A stretch of DNA of 64,000 bases from DATFVA01 sp963745945 (lineage in GTDB: Bacteria; Bacteroidota; Ignavibacteria; Ignavibacteriales; Ignavibacteriaceae), in contig CAVUZG010000003.1 of the NCBI GenBank assembly GCA_963745945.1, forward strand, positions 5,095-69,094, written 5' to 3'. Of the stretch, positions 55,241 through 63,948 are shown piece by piece. Position 1 is the first letter of the stretch, and each line of letters opens with the position of its first letter. The position numbers and the translations under genes are program-made. Under the pieces are notes generated by a model. The model did not search any database, was not told where the DNA came from, and saw nothing but the letters and a program-made list of their open reading frames with translations.

Positions 55241-56557
55241 TTGGATAATCTTCTTGCAGCCCGTTCTACCATGGCAATTACACTGGGGTTCCACATCGTT
55301 TTCGCATGCATTGGTATGACAATGCCTTTTTTGATGGTAATCTCCCATTGGCTCTGGATTAGAAAAAAAAATAAGGTTTATCTTGATCTGACAAAAGCAT
55401 GGTCTAAAGGTGTAGCAATATTTTTCGCTATTGGTGCTGTTTCGGGTACGGCTTTATCTTTTGAGCTCGGATTATTATGGCCGGGATTTATGAAACACGC
55501 AGGACCAATTATAGGCATGCCCTTCAGCTGGGAAGGAACTGCTTTTTTTATTGAGGCAATCTGTCTGGGATTATTCCTTTACGGATGGAATCGGTTGAAA
55601 CCTTACGTCCATTGGTTCTCAGGACTGCTGGTAGGTTTAACAGGAGTACTATCCGGAATATTTGTAGTGGCTGCGAATGCCTGGATGAATGCACCCGCCG
55701 GATTTGAATGGATTAATGGACAAGCAATTAATATTCGTCCATTTGAAGCAATGTTTAATCCTGCCTGGATCAGCGAAACTTTACACATGACTATTGCAGC
55801 TTTTGAAGCAACTGCATTCGCAGTTGCAGGAATTCATGCAATATTACTTTTAAGAAAACACAATTTTGAAATCCATAAGAAAGCAATAATAATAGCTTTA
55901 AGTTTTGGTAGCATATTCGCTGTTCTGCAGCCGTTAAGCGGCGATCACAGTGCAAAAGATGTTGCAAAAAGACAACCTGAAAAACTTGCGGCAATGGAAG
56001 GATTGTTTCAAACAGAAACCGGTGCAGGTTTAACTATAGGGGGAATTCCTGATGTTCATAACCAGGAAACTAATCTCGGAATAAAAGTACCTAAACTTCT
56101 TAGTTTCTTAGCCTATGGAGATTTTAATGCCGAAGTGAAAGGGTTGAATGAATTTCCACGTGAAAACTGGCCGCCCGTTGTACCTGTTCATATTGCTTTT
56201 CAAATTATGGTAGGATGCGGTTTTTTTCTTGCGGCAGTGGGAATTATTTTTTGGCTGATCAGATGGAAATGGAAAGACTATTTATTTCACAAAAGATTTT
56301 TATACCTTGTTGCAATTTCAACTCCGCTCGGCTTTCTTGCTGTTGAGGCAGGATGGACTGTTACAGAAGTGGGCAGGCAGCCATGGATAATTTATAATAT
56401 TCTGCGGACTGCTGATTCCGTAACTCCTGTACCGGGACAAATTTTTCACTTATTCGTATTCATAATTATTTATTTAATCTTAACTGTTGTTGCTTTTTGG
56501 TTAATGAAACGGCAGGTTCAAGTGTTGAATGAGTCTCAAAAAACATCCGGAACTTAG
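55241..56557 (+). CDS. cydA: cytochrome bd oxidase subunit I
   Basis: Quinol oxidase subunit binding hemes b558, b595 and d; works at low oxygen with high affinity. 438 residues with nine or so transmembrane helices. Start is TTG at 55241 (MDNLLAARSTMAITLGFHIV), the conserved N-terminus with heme ligand His18. GTALSFELGLLWPGFM, SWEGTAFFIEA and the quinol-loop/heme regions such as SETLHMTIAAFEATAFA and WTVTEVGRQPWIIYN are present. Shorter quinol-loop type (no long insertion). Followed directly by cydB. Confidence 0.97.
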   Translation: MDNLLAARSTMAITLGFHIVFACIGMTMPFLMVISHWLWIRKKNKVYLDLTKAWSKGVAIFFAIGAVSGTALSFELGLLWPGFMKHAGPIIGMPFSWEGTAFFIEAICLGLFLYGWNRLKPYVHWFSGLLVGLTGVLSGIFVVAANAWMNAPAGFEWINGQAINIRPFEAMFNPAWISETLHMTIAAFEATAFAVAGIHAILLLRKHNFEIHKKAIIIALSFGSIFAVLQPLSGDHSAKDVAKRQPEKLAAMEGLFQTETGAGLTIGGIPDVHNQETNLGIKVPKLLSFLAYGDFNAEVKGLNEFPRENWPPVVPVHIAFQIMVGCGFFLAAVGIIFWLIRWKWKDYLFHKRFLYLVAISTPLGFLAVEAGWTVTEVGRQPWIIYNILRTADSVTPVPGQIFHLFVFIIIYLILTVVAFWLMKRQVQVLNESQKTSGT

Positions 56558-57575
56558 ATGATTTATGTAGTAATATTTTTTCTTCTGGTTTCAATCTATC
56601 TCTATTGTCTTCTCGGAGGCGCAGATTTTGGCGCAGGGATAATAGAACTTTTTTCAGGTAAATCTGATAAAGCTAGGGTTAGGAATCTTGTAAGCAACGC
56701 TATGGCTCCCATATGGGAGGCAAACCATATGTGGGTGATAATTACAGTTGTAATATTATTTATGGGCTTCCCGGGAATATACACTCAGATATCCATCTCA
56801 CTTTATATTCCTTTAATTCTTTTGCTGATAGGAATAATTCTTCGCGGAACAGCTTTTACTTTCCGGCATTATGATGCAATTCAGGATGAATCACAGATAA
56901 TTTATTCGCGTATATTTACTATCTCGAGTCTGTTTGTAAGTTTTTTCTTTGGACTTGTAATAGGAGCTTTAGTCTCCGGAAAGATTACCGAAAATCCCAA
57001 TAACTTTTTAGATGGATATCTCTGGCCTTGGTTTAATCTGTTTGGTATATCCACCGGGATTTTTATTTGCAGCTTATTTGCATTTATTGCCTCAGTATTT
57101 CTTGTAAGTGAAACAACTGAAAAAGATGTAAGAAATTTGATTATTAAAAAAGCAAAGACTGCGACTGCGGTAATGGTAATCAGCGGAGCAATGGTATTCA
57201 TTTTTTCGTATGTAGAAGGAGTTGATTTTGCTGCACGATTTTTTCAACACCCATCAAGTATTATTGCTATAATTCTTGCAACTATTGCTTTGCCTGTTTT
57301 ATGGAATATACTGAACAAAGGTTTAATCTGGCCATCAAGAATAATTGCAGGAGCACAATTGTTTTTTATACTGGCAGCATTCTATTTTATTTATTTTCCT
57401 GATGTGGTTCTTCTAAAAAATAAATCCAGCCTTGGTCTTTTTAATACTGCCTGCTCCTGAAGCTACACTTGTCCAACTGGGCTGGGCTTTGATAATTGGA
57501 TCATTTTTAATCTTTCCTACTTTATTCTATCTCTTTAAGGTTTTCAAAATAGATAAGGATAAAAAAGATTATTGA
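56558..57575 (+). CDS. cydB: cytochrome bd oxidase subunit II, frameshifted at the C-terminus
   Basis: Second subunit of the bd oxidase, about 338 residues if repaired. GGADFGAGIIELFSG near the N-terminus, EANHMWVIITVVILFMGFP and RGTAFTFRHYD are typical of CydB. The coding frame ends at TGA after residue 300, because one extra T (57452) follows FNTA. Without it the frame continues APEATLVQLGWALIIGSFLI and the last helix to DKDKKDY, stop at 57573-57575. The stop overlaps the convergent gldC stop by 7 bp. The ATG follows the cydA stop directly, so cydAB are translationally coupled. Confidence 0.93.
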
Positions 57576-57922
57576 TTAGTCCTTTTAACATTCTTGTTTA
57601 GTTCCAGTTTATCGGCAAAATCCGCACTAAAATTTTCTATCATTCCCGCAACTTCTTCATTTTTAGTTGCTCTCCTGTATGTATCCGCCATCTTCAGTAA
57701 AGTCTGGTGGAAATAAACATTCATATCTTCCACCATCATTTCCTTTGTCCAGAGATCAATTCCCATAGTTGCATTTTCCTCTTTATCCCATAAAGAAAGC
57801 ATCATCGATTTGCTTTCTCTTTTCCCTTCATAGCCGGAATCAGTTGCCAGCCATTCAATTTTTACCGGGACTTTATTTTCGTCAAGTTCTACATTCAAGA
57901 CAATATCTGATATTTTATTCAT
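57569..57922 (-). CDS. gldC: gliding-motility-associated protein GldC
   Basis: 117-residue soluble protein of the GldC family, found in Bacteroidetes/Chlorobi with gliding and T9SS genes. Hallmarks: DIVLNVELDENKVPVKIEW, followed by ATDSG, SKSMMLSLWDKEENATMGID, the LWTKEMMVEDMN segment, and FHQTLLKMADTYRRATKNEE. Role is unclear even in flavobacteria; no catalytic motif. No other gld or spr gene is in this window. The gene is monocistronic and converges on cydB with a 7-bp overlap. Confidence 0.93.
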   Translation of the reverse strand: MNKISDIVLNVELDENKVPVKIEWLATDSGYEGKRESKSMMLSLWDKEENATMGIDLWTKEMMVEDMNVYFHQTLLKMADTYRRATKNEEVAGMIENFSADFADKLELNKNVKRTNQ

Positions 57923-57971
57923 ATCTCTTCCTTATTATTAAAAATTTAGAACGTAAAATTAAATTTAACAA

Positions 57972-58325
57972 TTAATATTCCTTATAATCAGCATATCCTT
58001 TACGAACAATATCATCATTAATATTTACATAATCTTCATCAACAAGAAGCCATATTTCACCAAGGTATCTTCCGTATTTTCCTTTTTTATCTTTGAATGT
58101 TTCAATGATTACTTCTTTGCCTAGAATCAGACCGCGAAGATAATCCCTCGATAGTAATCCTCTCGGTCTCTCTTTTCCTCTTACTTCAGGGGCGTTTATT
58201 CTGTGAAGTCGTATTTTTTCCCCTTTAATCCAGGTATGCAGACCGAGATCAAAATCCACAGTAACTGTATCCCCGTCATAAACTGCAGTAACTAAGGCTT
58301 TATAGTGATATAGTGTATGTTCCAT
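57972..58325 (-). CDS. staphylococcal-nuclease-like (SNase) protein
   Basis: 117-residue nuclease of the SNase/thermonuclease fold. Start taken at ATG 58325 (MEHTLYHYKALVTAVYDGD); an upstream extension is unlikely because the codons there lack homology. The sequence shows YDGDTVTVDFDLG (metal-binding Asp), IRLHRINAPEVRG (Arg catalytic region) and KYGRYLGEIWL (second Arg). It probably cleaves DNA/RNA with Ca2+ or another divalent ion. No signal peptide, so cytoplasmic or exported by another route. Confidence 0.87.
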   Translation of the reverse strand: MEHTLYHYKALVTAVYDGDTVTVDFDLGLHTWIKGEKIRLHRINAPEVRGKERPRGLLSRDYLRGLILGKEVIIETFKDKKGKYGRYLGEIWLLVDEDYVNINDDIVRKGYADYKEY

Positions 58326-58459
58326 TTTGTCCCTTTTGCTTTTATTAAAATGTAAAAGTATTTTTTCAAACGTTCTTCTTAATCTTAGTCCCAATAACGG
58401 GAAAAGATTTAGAATGATAGTAAGAATATGTTTACACAACCATTTAACTTTTAATATAA

Positions 58460-58996
58460 ATGAAAATCAAATTAATTGCCTTTTTAATTTTAAGTATTTT
58501 TTTCTTATCAAAACTTCATGCTCAAAGCGTCAGTGTGGGGGGATTTATTGGTGGAGGAACTGTGGGCGGTTTTTCTGTAGCAACCGGAGCATTTACTTCA
58601 TCTGTATTTGCTGAAATAAATACACCGCCATTAGGTTTTAGTCCAAGGATTAGTTTTGTGTATGCACAGGATTTTAATGCGCTTCTTCCCGGAAGCACTA
58701 ACAGATATTATCCTTTCTTAAAAGCAGTGTCTCTTAAAGCTATATTCATTCAACCTCTTTCTGAACCGTATTTTCTGGAGGAAGGATTTGGACCCATTGT
58801 AATTGATGATCGCACCTTTAGCAATATTAATGAGTGGAATTACGGCGCTGCATTTTCAATTGAAGCGGGAATAGATTTTAGAAAATTTAAGATTGATGGG
58901 GTTAAATTAGGACTCGGAGCAGAATACTCAATTACATTCGGTAATACATTTGCAAAATATTTTTCATTTCATCTGCAGGGGCAGTATTACTTTTGA
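58460..58996 (+). CDS. exported small beta-barrel-like protein, source of an 87-bp repeat
   Basis: 178-residue protein with signal peptide (about 1-21, FFLSKLHAQSV) and glycine-rich strands ending in aromatic residues: KYFSFHLQGQYYF at the C-terminus is a typical outer-membrane barrel ending. No named family. Its coding positions 58880-58966 occur again, identical, at 60675-60761 (see repeat). Divergent from the SNase gene. A palindrome follows 8 bp after its stop. Confidence 0.65.
   Translation: MKIKLIAFLILSIFFLSKLHAQSVSVGGFIGGGTVGGFSVATGAFTSSVFAEINTPPLGFSPRISFVYAQDFNALLPGSTNRYYPFLKAVSLKAIFIQPLSEPYFLEEGFGPIVIDDRTFSNINEWNYGAAFSIEAGIDFRKFKIDGVKLGLGAEYSITFGNTFAKYFSFHLQGQYYF
58880..58966 (+). 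repeat. 87-bp perfect direct repeat, copy 1 (inside the barrel gene)
   Basis: Coding sequence within the barrel-like gene (its strands REN...KYFS), from AGAAAATTTAAGATTGATGG to TTTGCAAAATATTTTTCA. Identical to 60675-60761 over all 87 bases; the flanks diverge on both sides. As it continues into the native gene end here, this is likely the original copy. Confidence 0.92.
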
Positions 58997-59391
58997 ATAA
59001 CTTTGATATGCCAGGTTTCAGAAACCCGGCACATCTGCCTACCAATTTCCCCATATTTAAAGCACATTCAGAACGTATTAGTAACTCATTCAGAAAATAG
59101 TTAAGAAAAGAGAATCAAGTAAAAATAATGGGAACATATTTGCTGAAGGATTTTATTTTGAGTTGAGAAGTTGAATAATATTTAAAAATTAATTGGGAAA
59201 TTAATTTACAATGGCAACGTTTTCTTAAGTTAATTATAATTTAACCTGAACTTTTTACGGCAGGCTTGACTTTAACATTTTTTTTCTATTTTATGTAAAG
59301 ACTTTTAAGGGATTCTTATAAAAAGTATTTGCGCTGCTGTTTATTTTGAATACCTTAGAACTTTAAGCTAAAAATTATTTCGGGGTTTAGT
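58997..59391. other. 395-bp gene-free stretch
   Basis: AT-rich region between the barrel-like gene and the propeller lipoprotein gene. It holds the palindrome at 59005-59036; the rest shows no believable coding frame, tRNA or repeat. The promoter of the lipoprotein gene should lie in its right half. Confidence 0.6.
59005..59036 (+). repeat. REP-like palindrome, copy A
   Basis: Imperfect palindrome from GATATGCCAGGTTTC to the mirror GAAACCCGGCACATC, two mismatches, 8 bp after the barrel-gene stop. It matches the palindrome at 63905-63936 in 28 of 32 positions, and both lie just after a gene. It may be a terminator or a repeated palindromic element; there is no clean T-run after it. Confidence 0.6.
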
Positions 59392-60669
59392 ATGAAGATT
59401 CTATCGTTATTTGCAGCGTTACTCATTTCTTCACTTGTGTTTTCTTCCTGCAAGAAAGACAACCCTGTTGTTCCGCCTGTTGAACCACCCGTACTGAAAG
59501 ATACTGTTACTATTTCTGTTGAAGATGTGACTTTTAGAAGTGTGGAACTCAGAGTTCAATCTACAATGAACAATGAGCAATTAACAATTGAACTCTACAG
59601 AAGACTGAACAATGCTGATACTCTTGTTACCACTTACCCAATAACAATAACAGATACAAGCATAATAGATGATCACAATGGACAAGGACTGCTGCTTGAT
59701 ACGGAGTACAAATATTATGCAGTAACAAGAGACAGCACAGAAAAAACCAAAGACACAAGCAATAGTGTTACTGCAAGAACTCTTGCTGCAACAACACATA
59801 ACTACACCTGGCAGGAATTTACTATTGGAGATTCACAAAGCGAACTTTTTGATGTATGGGGAACTGATGAGAATAATGTCTGGGCTATTGGACTAGTTTA
59901 TTTAAATGGTAGACCATACGGAGGATTATATTATAACGGCACTGATTGGTTACCTGATAGTACAGTTGGGGGCTCTGCTATATACGGATTCTCAACACAG
60001 GATCTTTGGGTAATTGGAGGCGGTATTTTTTATTATAATGGGGCAATCTGGGATAATATAGTTGAGAGATATCCTATCCTGAATAATAACATTCCTTATA
60101 CTTCCTGTTGGGGAACCAACAGTAATGATATGTACTTCGGTAATTATTGGGGTAAAATAATCCATTGGAATGGAAATAATGCCTCGGTGATGTTGGTTCC
60201 CACAGACAGATTCATAAGTGATATATATGGGTTAGAACATAATTTTATCATTGCAGTTGGGAATAAGGGAACCCTCCCAAGTACTGTACTAATTTATAAT
60301 GGACAAGGATGGAAAACAGTGGACGGATTAGATCTTATCGGAACATTATTCGCTTCAGCGTATATTGTAAACAGGCAAGATTATTATATAGCTGGCTCAT
60401 CATCATTCCAATATACTACAGATAACTGGCACCCAATTCCTGGAAATATGTACCGGATAAGAGGCAATAAAGAAACCGGTGAAATTGTCGGAGTAGGACC
60501 AGGTAATACTTTGGTTCATTTCAATGGTGAAGACTGGTACAATTTTAAGAATGAACTCAGTCAAGAATATAATGCCTTATATGGCGTTTATTTAACTAGC
60601 AATAAAATTTTTGCAGTTGGATTTAACACCACTCCTGTTGCAAAAATATTTATTGGCACCAGGGAATAA
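59392..60669 (+). CDS. lipoprotein with fibronectin-like and propeller-like domains
   Basis: 425-residue protein with lipobox (SSLVFSSC, Cys near 20). The first part (about 30-135) reads as a fibronectin-type-III-like or Ig-like module: VTISVEDVTFRSVELRVQ. The second (about 140-425) contains WGTDENNVWAIG, GTNSNDMYFG and similar repeats followed by a hydrophobic strand, which suggests a beta-propeller, of the type often annotated as glucosyltransferase-like repeats. Function not known. It lies between the two copies of the 87-bp repeat and so could have been inserted or duplicated with them. Confidence 0.7.
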   Translation: MKILSLFAALLISSLVFSSCKKDNPVVPPVEPPVLKDTVTISVEDVTFRSVELRVQSTMNNEQLTIELYRRLNNADTLVTTYPITITDTSIIDDHNGQGLLLDTEYKYYAVTRDSTEKTKDTSNSVTARTLAATTHNYTWQEFTIGDSQSELFDVWGTDENNVWAIGLVYLNGRPYGGLYYNGTDWLPDSTVGGSAIYGFSTQDLWVIGGGIFYYNGAIWDNIVERYPILNNNIPYTSCWGTNSNDMYFGNYWGKIIHWNGNNASVMLVPTDRFISDIYGLEHNFIIAVGNKGTLPSTVLIYNGQGWKTVDGLDLIGTLFASAYIVNRQDYYIAGSSSFQYTTDNWHPIPGNMYRIRGNKETGEIVGVGPGNTLVHFNGEDWYNFKNELSQEYNALYGVYLTSNKIFAVGFNTTPVAKIFIGTRE

Positions 60670-60674
60670 ATTTA

Positions 60675-60761
60675 AGAAAATTTAAGATTGATGGGGTTAA
60701 ATTAGGACTCGGAGCAGAATACTCAATTACATTCGGTAATACATTTGCAAAATATTTTTCA
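60675..60761 (+). repeat. 87-bp perfect direct repeat, copy 2 (intergenic)
   Basis: Identical to 58880-58966, but here out of any gene, from 6 bp after the lipoprotein stop to 10 bp before the ATG at 60772. It probably now serves as leader/promoter DNA of the large secreted protein gene. The left copy continues into a normal gene end, so this one is likely the fragment. Confidence 0.92.
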
Positions 60762-60771
60762 GGGAAAATTT

Positions 60772-63700
60772 ATGAAATCTTTTTTTATTGTAGCTTTAGT
60801 TTCAATTACAATTTATTGTGATCCACAACCTGAATTCTACTTTAATATTAATGACCCGGAATATAATCATACTTATTATATAGGAGCTCAAAAAGCCGGC
60901 TTAGACCCTGTTTATATATGGGATAATAGCATCTATCCAAACAGGTATGTTAATACAACGGATCAAATATGGTTATATCCAGGGATAATACCTATTTATA
61001 CTCCTCAGAGCGGGAATGTGGGGTATGATTTACAAGGGTCAACCAATTGGCAGGGAGGAAATTATGATCTTGGAAGAGGACTATATAAGGTTACTCTATA
61101 TACCGAGTGGTTTTCAGAGCTATTTAGTTTTTATTTAGATACACGTTACACTCCATTAAATCGTCAAAATGGAAGTTTGGATGTAATTTTTCATTTCAAC
61201 TTTGAAAACGGCAATTTTACGGATGCAACATATAATTACACACATATCCTGTCTTCTAATCAGACAATAAGAATTTGGGAAACATTCAGTGAAGAAAGGC
61301 AGTGGGATGGCTTTGTTGAAAATGTTGTTATGACTAATGATTTCGGGGGTAGTCCGAACTCAAATATAACTATATCGTTAGATGCAGCACTTGAGGGAAT
61401 ACCTGACCCGGATGTTTATCCGGTAGGCTATGATTTTTTGCAAGGGGAAACAGGTCAATTCTGGAGAGGCGCGGACTATACTTTTAGTGTAGAGGATATT
61501 GTGATCCAAAATAAAAAACCCAGGCAATGGAATAATGGATTGAATGGGACACTTGGAATAACAGCTATATACACTATTGAATATGATCAACAAAGTGTAA
61601 TAATATATTATCTACCGGTTGCGCCTGTGTCCATTGAAAACTATTTAGAAGGCGGCTCTTCAATAGATGAATATAAAACTATTTGGCAAAACGGGAGTAT
61701 ATCAGATAACATTAATTTCGGAACCAATTATTATGCGTTTCCTTTTTCTAGCAATTCAGATATATATACTCTTCAAGCCCTTCCAATTTCTACTCAGAGA
61801 TTTAACACTATCTGGTCGTTTTATAAATGGAATAACGGCAGCTATAACAGTACTATTTCAAACATAAAAATACCGGATGATATTCCTGCAGAAGGATCCT
61901 TTATTGCCAACTACAAAGGACATTTCCGTTCGGATAATAGCAATTCATTTACAACCAGCGGGCAGCATCATTTAGTTAGAGATAGTGAAGGTTATTACCA
62001 CCTGTTTTATATCTCTATGGATAATATCTGGTATACAAAGAGCCTTACAACAAATTTTAATGGCGCCTGGTCTGCAGAAGATCTTGTTTATCCGGGAGCG
62101 AATGTAAAAAGTCTGTCAGTCGACATTTATAACAATACCATTTATACAGTAATTGAGGTATTCACCGGTGAAAAATATGCTATTCAATGTCTTGTTACAG
62201 ATACTGAAACCGGTACTGTAACAGATCTGCTTGATATTGCAGATATTGACCAATCATATTTTGGCAGGGCACATCCGGTTGTTGCAGTATCTGAGAACGA
62301 GAAGTTTTTCTTATACAGAAGAACATCTCAGGGCGGACTGTATTATTCAAGGTATTGCACCTATAATGGTGTAAATTACAATGAATTTGATGTATCAATC
62401 GCTAATACTTCGTATGGATCATTAAATCCCTCAATAGCAGTCAACAAAGCGGGCATTCCTGATTTGCACCTTACTTACGAGGAGGGTAATATTAATGGTA
62501 AGAGCATTAGGTATAGGTGGGCTAGCGGGTTATTTTATAACCAGAGAACTTTTACCGGTCCCTTAAGAATTTCTGAAGCTAGTACTTATGATATTAACAC
62601 CGATCCGTCCCTGAGTCTTTTTAAGAAAAATTCTTCAGATTATGAACCTATTGTAAGTTGGTTGGGAGGCAATGGAATTGCCCCTCACAAGAGTAATGGA
62701 TTTTCAATACCGACTCCAAGACTTATTGTCAGAGCCTGCGATGATTTTTCATCAGGAAGGTGGGGAACTACAAATTTATTCGGAGAAGAGGTTAACTCAA
62801 CTCAAAATAATTCTGTTCTGGGAGTTTTGAATCAGAGTGTGGTAACCTGGGGACAAAAAGACGGCACAGAATCAAAATGGGTTAGAAGAAATGGAATGTC
62901 GTACTATGGCGTTTATTGCCTTTCTCCAACTGGGTATAATATAAATATTTGCAATGGGACAAGTCTATCCAATATGAAAGCTATCTCTTTTGATAAAGAA
63001 AGATTACCTTATGTGATTAGCCCTAGTGAAACGATATTTTCGCAGACATTAGATTGCGGCGGACAGCAAAAAGTTATTACAACTTATCCCTTTACATTCT
63101 CCCGTGCCGGTGTAATAATAAAGAACGGAGTTGAATTTGCTTACCATACCGGTGATGTAGTTGTTGATGATAGCGCAGTTCATTTCATTGAAGTACCTGA
63201 CACACTAATTTACAATACACCTGATGAATTAAACCAGATACTAAGGACAAAGGACTTCCCATTGAATCCCAACTCTTCGCTTATGTTCTCGGACTACTAC
63301 TATGTTCTGAATAAGGAATTAGCTGATTCACTGATGTCAGAGGATGAATCTGTTGGCTTTAAGGTTGAGCTAGTCAATAGTATTTCGGGCAATGTGGCAG
63401 GAACATTTGATAACATAGTATATGATAAAAATAATCTTGATGATTATGAAAATATAAGCTACCAGGTTAACTGCTCAGGAATAACTGAAGGGAATTACTT
63501 TTTCAGATTGGTTACAACTGTTACAGGAGATGCAGAGTATTATCTTGTCAATGCTGTCAACGATGCAAACACAGTTGCAAAGAGATCATTCAATAATATT
63601 TCATTTACCGGAGATAAAATTCCAAAGACTTATGAACTTTCACAGAATTATCCAAATCCCTTCAACCCGGCGACAACAATAAATTATCAGCTTCCTCAAA

Positions 63701-63888
63701 CAGGATTTGTAACTCTTAAGATTTATGACATCCTTGGAAGTCAAGTTGCTACTTTGGTTAACGAACAGAAAAACCAGGGAAAGTATTCAGTTAACTTCAA
63801 TGCTTCAAGGTTGGCAAGCGGTGTTTATATTTACCAGCTTCGTGTTAATGATTATATAAGCTCGAAGAAGATGTTGTTACTTAGGTAA
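60772..63888 (+). CDS. large T9SS-secreted protein with propeller-like repeats
   Basis: 1038-residue secreted protein; start at ATG 60772 (MKSFFIVALVSITIYC) with AGGG before it; the upstream in-frame start lies in the repeat and lacks support. Signal peptide first, then an N-terminal beta-rich region, and a middle (about 395-700) with HHLVRDSEGYYHLFYISMDN and similar repeats, recalling BNR/sialidase-type or glycosidase propellers without clear catalytic residues. The C-terminus is a T9SS type-A domain (QNYPNPFNPATTINY, followed by GSQVATLVNEQKNQG), so it is exported and probably surface-bound. Substrate unknown. Confidence 0.85.
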   Translation: MKSFFIVALVSITIYCDPQPEFYFNINDPEYNHTYYIGAQKAGLDPVYIWDNSIYPNRYVNTTDQIWLYPGIIPIYTPQSGNVGYDLQGSTNWQGGNYDLGRGLYKVTLYTEWFSELFSFYLDTRYTPLNRQNGSLDVIFHFNFENGNFTDATYNYTHILSSNQTIRIWETFSEERQWDGFVENVVMTNDFGGSPNSNITISLDAALEGIPDPDVYPVGYDFLQGETGQFWRGADYTFSVEDIVIQNKKPRQWNNGLNGTLGITAIYTIEYDQQSVIIYYLPVAPVSIENYLEGGSSIDEYKTIWQNGSISDNINFGTNYYAFPFSSNSDIYTLQALPISTQRFNTIWSFYKWNNGSYNSTISNIKIPDDIPAEGSFIANYKGHFRSDNSNSFTTSGQHHLVRDSEGYYHLFYISMDNIWYTKSLTTNFNGAWSAEDLVYPGANVKSLSVDIYNNTIYTVIEVFTGEKYAIQCLVTDTETGTVTDLLDIADIDQSYFGRAHPVVAVSENEKFFLYRRTSQGGLYYSRYCTYNGVNYNEFDVSIANTSYGSLNPSIAVNKAGIPDLHLTYEEGNINGKSIRYRWASGLFYNQRTFTGPLRISEASTYDINTDPSLSLFKKNSSDYEPIVSWLGGNGIAPHKSNGFSIPTPRLIVRACDDFSSGRWGTTNLFGEEVNSTQNNSVLGVLNQSVVTWGQKDGTESKWVRRNGMSYYGVYCLSPTGYNINICNGTSLSNMKAISFDKERLPYVISPSETIFSQTLDCGGQQKVITTYPFTFSRAGVIIKNGVEFAYHTGDVVVDDSAVHFIEVPDTLIYNTPDELNQILRTKDFPLNPNSSLMFSDYYYVLNKELADSLMSEDESVGFKVELVNSISGNVAGTFDNIVYDKNNLDDYENISYQVNCSGITEGNYFFRLVTTVTGDAEYYLVNAVNDANTVAKRSFNNISFTGDKIPKTYELSQNYPNPFNPATTINYQLPQTGFVTLKIYDILGSQVATLVNEQKNQGKYSVNFNASRLASGVYIYQLRVNDYISSKKMLLLR

Positions 63889-63904
63889 TATTTCATTCAT
63901 TTTA

Positions 63905-63936
63905 GATATGCCAAGTTTCAGGAACCTGGCATATCT
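63905..63936 (+). terminator. palindrome between converging genes, copy B
   Basis: Stem AGATATGCCA/TGGCATATCT, 10 bp without mismatch, with a 13-nt loop. Lies 16 bp after the T9SS protein gene and 12 bp before the stop of a probable minus-strand gene. Probably a two-way transcript end. Similar in 28 of 32 positions to 59005-59036. Confidence 0.6.
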
Positions 63937-63948
63937 TAAATATAAAGT

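Noticed and set aside
2431..57452. Programmed +1 ribosomal frameshifting, as in prfB
   Set aside because: The sites share no slippery CUU-UGA context or internal Shine-Dalgarno. They occur in unrelated genes and fit sequencing insertions.
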